Source: JAWXCH01 sp034440595 (lineage in GTDB: Bacteria; Planctomycetota; Planctomycetia; Pirellulales; JALHPA01). From it: DNA of 17,944 nt. This document shows, piece after piece, positions 13,263-17,944 of this stretch. The position numbers were made by a program, and so were the translations under genes. The notes below the pieces were generated by a model, which was not told the origin of the DNA, made no database searches, and worked only from the letters and a program-made list of their open reading frames with translations. Location of the stretch: contig JAWXCH010000433.1 in NCBI GenBank assembly GCA_034440595.1, positions 1-17,944 on the forward strand. Direction: 5' to 3'. Every line of letters starts with the position of its first letter. Within the stretch, counting starts at the first letter, position 1.

Positions 13263-16131
13263 ATTTGGCCTGCTGATCCTGGGCACGTTTTAATAACGCT
13301 TTGAATTTGGCAACAGTATCAGGACCGTTCAAATCCGGGCTGAGCGTGAGTGGATTCTTCAGCAGTTGCTCCGCCTGGAGGGCCTTTCGCTTGTCCGATT
13401 GTTCTAGCAAGCAGAATGCGGCATTGTAAATCGCGTCGTAATATTCTGGCGGACGCTCTGGCATTCTTTGTAGCAGAACGCGAATCCGAGTCCACTGCGC
13501 GATGCAGGCATCGTACTTCGAGTTATCTTTTGTATTCTGCGCCCAGGCCTGCATAATGGTCGCCTTTTCCACCAACGGTTCCAACGAGCGTGGGTTATCG
13601 GCAATGAGCTGTTCCACCTCGGCCATAGCCTGCTCGTAGTTGCCCTCTTCCCGCAGCAGACCAACGAGCCTCGAACGTACACGAGTCAAAGCCTTGGCGG
13701 AATTCTTTGCGAACTCAGGCTCTTTATTGGCTTTATCCAGTACCCGGTTGTAGGTATCGCGCGCCGGCTGATTCATACCGAGAGATGATGCGGTATCGGC
13801 CAGATAGACCATCCCTTCGGCGGTCAGGTTTTTGCGCGGCAAAATGCCGTCGACCAGTTTTCCCTGAACTTCTTGGCACCCTGCGATGATCGCTTTGGCC
13901 TTTTGGCCACCTGAAAAGTCGCCATTCGTTTCGGCCTCGCTGACGGCGGCATTGGCCTTGCGGATTTCCAGATCGAAAAGCCGGGTAAACCTGACCAATT
14001 CCTCGTTGATTTCCAGCACATCGCCGCCGATCCGCAACAGTGACTCGGCCACCTCGACGGACTTGGGAAGCTGTCCGGCACCAATGTAGGCCTTCGCAAT
14101 AGCGGCATACACTTGAACCGTTTCGACTTCGATCGCGTTGGGCTTGCTCAGTCTCGCTGTTTCATACAATGGTTCGTAAATGGCCAGCGCTTTATCAAAT
14201 TCGCCATCATCCATGTGGATGTAACCGAGCTGGAGCTGCGCTTCAAACTCCAACCGTTTCGCATTGTCGTCGGCAACGGTGCTCTGAAAGGCAACAATGG
14301 CAGCTTGAAGTTGCTTAATTGCCTGAGCCTTCAATTTCGCTACTGCGACGGCATCGACCGGTTCAGCTTTCCTGGCCGCTCGCAACTGATACCGATAAAG
14401 CTGTCCCGCAGCGTAAAGCGATGCTCCGTACCGGCGCGACTCTGGCTTGACCGTGGCCAGCATGGCCAGCGAGGCATCCAGATTGCCACTCTGCTGTTCC
14501 AACTCCGCCAGCAGCATCCGGGTTTTATCCGCCTCGACACTGGCAGGCCAGTTATCCAAAATGAACTTGGCGTCGCTGTCGAGCGCGGCACGAGCTGCCG
14601 CCTTGCCTTTCTCGTCCGCTTTTGCATGCACGGCCACAGATGTATCAAGCGCCAGCGATGCGGCCGCAGGCGCGACCGTGTCCCCTAAATCCTCTCGAGC
14701 CAATTCGCGAGACAGCCGCAGTGCCTCCTCAAACTCGGAAGCTTTATTAGCCGCGTAAGCCACTCGCAGGCGAACCTGCCGCAGCATCCCCTTGGCCAGT
14801 GAGATTTCTTTGGTGTTCTTGTTTGCTTGGGCCAGCTCCAACGCCTGAGTGAAAGACTCGGTCGCCTTCGGCCAGTTCTCTTCCGAGCCAAATTCGCGTC
14901 CAAAGGTCATCAACTCTTCAAACGCCGCATTTTGTCCAGGTGCCAACTGGTTATGTTGCCGCCGCAGCAGAATGATCTCCCCTTGATATGGGCTTTCAAT
15001 TCGCGAAGCATTGTTCAGCAAGGCCACCGCCTCGCTCATCTGTTTCTTCTTTTGATCTGGCTTGGCGGACTGTGCCAGCGCGATCTGTGCTTTGGCCAAT
15101 TCCAATACAACACCTTGGTAGCCCCCTGCGCGGGACCAGTTCTTATGATCAGCGAGCCAGGTTTCAGCTTCTCTGACCACGTTTTCGAGTTGTTTTTGCT
15201 TGGCCAAAAGCTTCAATCGCGACACGAATACCTGCGAATAGAACGGCTCAGCATCCAGGCTGGCCGCCGGGCCAGTCGGCTCCATGACCAGCACTTCGTC
15301 ATAGATATCGAGAGCCAACTCATACTTACCTTGGTCTTCGGCGGCTCTTCCCTTCCACAGGTGCGCGTGAAGCTTAACTTCACCGCTGCCCGTATAGCGA
15401 AGAAAGATGCCATCAAACTCGTCGTAAGCGGCCTGCAGGTATTTGATTCGCTCGGCGCTCTTGGGATCGACGTAGGTCTGCGCCAACTGATAGCTGATCA
15501 TGGCCAGCTTCAACTGGCATTCGACGATACCCAGGTCGATTTGGTTCTCCTCGATCAGTAATTTTCGAGCGGCGTCCGAATACCGACCTTTGGCGTCGGG
15601 GGGCGGAACTGGCTTCAATCCGGCCTTCTGAGTATTGAATTTCTGTAATGCGTCGTTGAACTTGGGCCGGCAGGCAGCCAGACTCGTGCGCGCTTCGGCC
15701 AGTGCTGTGGCTTGCTCGGCCTGATTGCTGACGGCCTTGCCACGGATCACCGCTTCAATCGCTTTGTCGAGGTAGAAGTCCGCGCTGGCCAAAGTCGCCG
15801 TGGCAACGGCCGGATGGGTCTTGTGTTCGCGCAGGAACTTATCGAGATGCTTTTGCGACTCCAGGACCAATTGTTCCGCTCGCCCAACATTGTAGGCGTG
15901 CCGAGCCGCGGCACGCAGGCTCTTGGCTTTCTCCAGGTCGAGTGTTTGCACCAAATCAGGGGGCAACTGACCAGAGGCCTGTAACTTGTCGAGCAACTCC
16001 ACAGCCGTATCGCCGTACCCACGATCCTGCATCGCCTTGAGCAGCTCCAACGTGTAGTCGGCGCACATCGCCGGCGCTGGTGCCAATGTCAGGCATCCGA
16101 GGAGCATCAAGAATAATCCGCGAAGTTGCAA
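13261..16131 (-). CDS. Large exported TPR-repeat protein
   Basis: This is a long all-helical protein with many tetratricopeptide-like repeats, probably an extracytoplasmic scaffold. From the TTG at 16131 it has 956 residues. It begins with a clean signal peptide (QLRGLFLMLLGCLTLAPAPA, cut after CA at 24). Helical pairs of 34-40 residues follow to the end, such as HLWKGRAAEDQGKYELALDI, QLQLGYIHMDDGEFDKALAI and LLREEGNYEQAMAEVEQLIA. I see no catalytic motif. The frame extends to an ATG at 16176 (971 residues), but that ATG lacks a ribosome site and lies within a promoter-like element. The TTG has AAGAGG 10 bases upstream and gives the better signal peptide. The protein is probably specific to planctomycetes; the partner is unknown. 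It follows the alpha/alpha-barrel gene by 90 bases on the same strand. Confidence 0.85.
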   Translation of the reverse strand: MQLRGLFLMLLGCLTLAPAPAMCADYTLELLKAMQDRGYGDTAVELLDKLQASGQLPPDLVQTLDLEKAKSLRAAARHAYNVGRAEQLVLESQKHLDKFLREHKTHPAVATATLASADFYLDKAIEAVIRGKAVSNQAEQATALAEARTSLAACRPKFNDALQKFNTQKAGLKPVPPPDAKGRYSDAARKLLIEENQIDLGIVECQLKLAMISYQLAQTYVDPKSAERIKYLQAAYDEFDGIFLRYTGSGEVKLHAHLWKGRAAEDQGKYELALDIYDEVLVMEPTGPAASLDAEPFYSQVFVSRLKLLAKQKQLENVVREAETWLADHKNWSRAGGYQGVVLELAKAQIALAQSAKPDQKKKQMSEAVALLNNASRIESPYQGEIILLRRQHNQLAPGQNAAFEELMTFGREFGSEENWPKATESFTQALELAQANKNTKEISLAKGMLRQVRLRVAYAANKASEFEEALRLSRELAREDLGDTVAPAAASLALDTSVAVHAKADEKGKAAARAALDSDAKFILDNWPASVEADKTRMLLAELEQQSGNLDASLAMLATVKPESRRYGASLYAAGQLYRYQLRAARKAEPVDAVAVAKLKAQAIKQLQAAIVAFQSTVADDNAKRLEFEAQLQLGYIHMDDGEFDKALAIYEPLYETARLSKPNAIEVETVQVYAAIAKAYIGAGQLPKSVEVAESLLRIGGDVLEINEELVRFTRLFDLEIRKANAAVSEAETNGDFSGGQKAKAIIAGCQEVQGKLVDGILPRKNLTAEGMVYLADTASSLGMNQPARDTYNRVLDKANKEPEFAKNSAKALTRVRSRLVGLLREEGNYEQAMAEVEQLIADNPRSLEPLVEKATIMQAWAQNTKDNSKYDACIAQWTRIRVLLQRMPERPPEYYDAIYNAAFCLLEQSDKRKALQAEQLLKNPLTLSPDLNGPDTVAKFKALLKRAQDQQAK

Positions 16132-16159
16132 CGTGTACGAGCCTCTTGGTTTGATTCTC

Positions 16160-16188
16160 AATATACAAAACGTCATTCACACTGGCAG
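16160..16188 (-). promoter_or_regulatory. Candidate promoter of the TPR gene
   Basis: On the minus strand CTGCCA (16188-16183, 4 of 6) and TATATT (16165-16160, 5 of 6) are 17 bases apart. Transcription would start near 16153, past the ATG at 16176, so that ATG would not be in the mRNA. This agrees with use of the TTG at 16131, which has a ribosome site at 16147-16142. Confidence 0.4.
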
Positions 16189-16196
16189 AGCCAGTG
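16180..16196. promoter_or_regulatory. 17-bp palindrome over the -35 region
   Basis: CACTGGC-AGA-GCCAGTG is a perfect 7-bp dyad with a 3-base centre. It covers the candidate -35 element of the TPR gene. As DNA this is a typical place and size for a repressor operator. As RNA it would form a tight hairpin 41 bases past the upstream gene's stop (lower strand), without a T run. Confidence 0.4.
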
Positions 16197-16221
16197 GCAC
16201 ACTTTAAGTTCAGCGGAATAA

Positions 16222-17944
16222 CTACGGCGTAGCCACCGATAACGCTGCACCAGAAGCTGCCGGTGCAAGAACTCCCTTGGGCGTATTGGCAACTCGGGCG
16301 GACTTTGCACTGTAAATTTTCATGTCGCTCAATCGGGGAGGAAGGACGGGATCATTACCCATTGAACCATTACCAGTCCGATCCACACTACCCAGTCCGG
16401 CTTCGGGCTTGGCCAGATCGTCAGCTTCGTTGATTTTGTAAAGCGGCAGATAGCGATAGTAAACCTCCAGCGTCAGGCACGATAGCGCTGTCACCATGAT
16501 CCGCCCACCGGGGCCTCCCCATTCATCCTCCTCAGGATTCCAACTACCCTCTGCGCAGACATTCCCGCGAGTTTGCGTCTCGACCAGGATCTTTCGCATA
16601 TTCCGATTCCACTTTTCCCAATCGGCACCCGGCATGTTGTGCAAAACCTGAGTGGCATAATACCAATAATAAATGTCTCGCTTGCCACCGAGGCGCGGCA
16701 TATTGGCCATCAAGTAATCTTTCCCCTCGGCCAGCCCGGGGTCGTTCGCCGGAGTCCCCATGTATTGCATGCAAAGCAATCCAACGGCGGTCATCGGCGG
16801 ATCGGGTGCCTTAGCGCGGATGTAGCGAAACTTTCCTTTGAAAGCGCCCGCCGAGTGATCGATCATCCCTTGCTTGGCTTTATCCAAGATAGCCTGATCG
16901 ACTTGCAGCCCGGCAATCTGGCCGCTTTTCAATGCCATTACTTGCCAGCCGGCGACCGACGTATCGCTATCCGATCCTCCATGAACATAGCGCCAGCCTC
17001 CTTTGTCATTCTGGCCGGATTGGATGTAGTTGATGGCCGCCTGTGCCTTGTCGCGAATGGCGCTGTCCTCGGTCATTCCATAGGCCTCGCACAGTGCAAT
17101 CGTGGCCAGGCCATGTTCGTACATGGGGACGGTATTCTCACCGGGGGTAAAAATACCTCCGTTTGAGCTTTGGATACGGGTCATCCAACTCACCCCTCTT
17201 GCAATAGTCGTCCTGTGTGGTCCATTCGACTTGTGCGTTTGTCCTGCGGCAAAATAGGGTAGCAGTGCCAAAGCCGTGGCACCAACATCCGCCTTCTTGA
17301 TTTCCATTCCATTGGCGGCGGTGCAGCTCTTGTCTTTGCAACGCGCGGTGTTGTGTTGCAGACTCCAACTTCCATCCGGGTTCTGATGACGCGCCAGCCA
17401 GTTCAATGCGGCGGCCACGGCGCGCTCGGTTACTTTGGTCCCTCCGCCGAGGGTCGCATTGCGCTTGCCCGCTCCGCGGCCACCAAAGCCTGTACCGTCA
17501 CCCCCTTTTCCAAAGTTTTTGCCAAAGCCGCCACCACCATCTACGCCACCACCTCCGGTTGCCGATGGTCCGCTGGCAATGGTCGACACATTCAGGCCCA
17601 ATCCGCCAAGGCCGGTGTCGGTCTCTGCTACCGTGCCACCGCCACGTTTTTCAAATACGAGTGAATCGTCGTTGTATTCGGCTTCTTGTGGAACCCGATC
17701 AAAGGTCATTTCCGATAGCGATTTGGTATCCAGCTCGCTAGGGTCAATCTCCGGGGGACCGACTTCAAATCGCTCGAGTTGCGGTTCGGAAAACTGTTCG
17801 GCGTCGGCGGCTTCAAAATTTCCCGCGCCGGTGTTTGGTTTTTCGCCACTGATCGAACCCAAGGCTAGCACCGCAATCAAAAACAACGCCATGTGGACCA
17901 CGGCACTGGCTGCCCAGGATGGCCCCTGCGTGGCAATCCAGAAC
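16222..17944 (-). CDS. Membrane-anchored squalene-cyclase-like protein (partial)
   Basis: The frame is open from the stop at 16222 to the last base of the window, so the true start lies beyond the right edge. A GTG at 17901 would cut through the hydrophobic segment. The visible 574 residues begin FWIATQGPSWAASAVVHMAL and continue as one transmembrane helix. Then come an acidic linker, a Gly-rich region (about 80-150 residues after the helix) and an alpha/alpha-toroid domain of the prenyltransferase/squalene-oxidase-repeat type. Its repeats carry QNPDGSWSL, QSSNGGIFTP and QNDKGGWRY, and GSWNPEEDEWGGPGGR comes later. I see no DxDD catalytic motif of terpene cyclases, so enzymatic cyclase activity is doubtful. 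Such anchored proteins are common in planctomycetes, with unknown function. The TPR gene follows on the same strand. Confidence 0.85.
   Translation of the reverse strand, partial: FWIATQGPSWAASAVVHMALFLIAVLALGSISGEKPNTGAGNFEAADAEQFSEPQLERFEVGPPEIDPSELDTKSLSEMTFDRVPQEAEYNDDSLVFEKRGGGTVAETDTGLGGLGLNVSTIASGPSATGGGGVDGGGGFGKNFGKGGDGTGFGGRGAGKRNATLGGGTKVTERAVAAALNWLARHQNPDGSWSLQHNTARCKDKSCTAANGMEIKKADVGATALALLPYFAAGQTHKSNGPHRTTIARGVSWMTRIQSSNGGIFTPGENTVPMYEHGLATIALCEAYGMTEDSAIRDKAQAAINYIQSGQNDKGGWRYVHGGSDSDTSVAGWQVMALKSGQIAGLQVDQAILDKAKQGMIDHSAGAFKGKFRYIRAKAPDPPMTAVGLLCMQYMGTPANDPGLAEGKDYLMANMPRLGGKRDIYYWYYATQVLHNMPGADWEKWNRNMRKILVETQTRGNVCAEGSWNPEEDEWGGPGGRIMVTALSCLTLEVYYRYLPLYKINEADDLAKPEAGLGSVDRTGNGSMGNDPVLPPRLSDMKIYSAKSARVANTPKGVLAPAASGAALSVATP

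Noticed and set aside
14682..14694. A GTGTCCCC word resembling the GGGGACAGT box
   Set aside because: It has an extra base relative to the box and lies inside the TPR coding sequence, so it is coincidental.
14827..15561. 244-codon plus-strand frame opposite the TPR gene
   Set aside because: Antisense shadow of a long helical protein; no family motif.

Overview
This is most likely a chromosomal segment of a planctomycete, probably Pirellulales-like. That placement is inference from gene types and was not checked against any database. It rests on: an exported PQQ/beta-propeller-like protein with a Pro-rich, DPF-ended tail; a membrane-anchored Gly-rich protein with a squalene-cyclase-like alpha/alpha domain; a large exported TPR protein; a two-PDZ protein with Arg/Asp-rich flanks; and weak or absent Shine-Dalgarno sites on several genes. 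Base composition looks moderately GC-rich. I see no insertion sequence, prophage, CRISPR array, tRNA or rRNA.

Layout, left to right. (1) 1-686, minus: the N-terminal part of a flagellin gene that runs off the left edge. Its ribosome-binding site lies in a small hairpin. (2) 687-1476: about 790 bases without a gene, holding a pair of inverted GGGGACRGT boxes and, near the right end, a strong bidirectional terminator. (3) 1477-3527, minus: a groES-groEL operon with an intercistronic hairpin and no visible CIRCE operator. (4) 3528-4084: a non-coding stretch with a third GGGGACAGT box. (5) 4085-5395, plus: the exported beta-propeller-like protein. (6) 5545-8004, plus: purH and trpC, 24 bases apart. 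(7) 8128-10865, plus: a tight three-gene unit of a two-helix membrane protein, a cupin (1-base overlap) and ligA. (8) 10904-11470, minus: an exported Bcp/PrxQ-type peroxiredoxin, convergent with ligA. (9) 11932-13122, plus: the exported two-PDZ protein. (10) 13123-13260: an imperfect inverted repeat, then a strong terminator shared with the convergent TPR gene. (11) 13261-16131, minus: the large TPR protein. (12) 16222-17944, minus: the alpha/alpha-barrel protein, cut by the right edge; the reading frame stays open to the last base.

Functionally the window mixes housekeeping genes (chaperonin, purine and tryptophan synthesis, DNA ligase) with several envelope proteins of unknown job. I did not find a clear new multi-gene system. 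The points most worth a second look are regulatory or architectural: the hidden flagellin ribosome site, the 17-bp palindrome over the -35 region of the TPR gene together with its probable TTG start, the hendecad repeat in the PDZ protein, the short CxxxC spacing in the peroxiredoxin, and the scattered intergenic repeat boxes.
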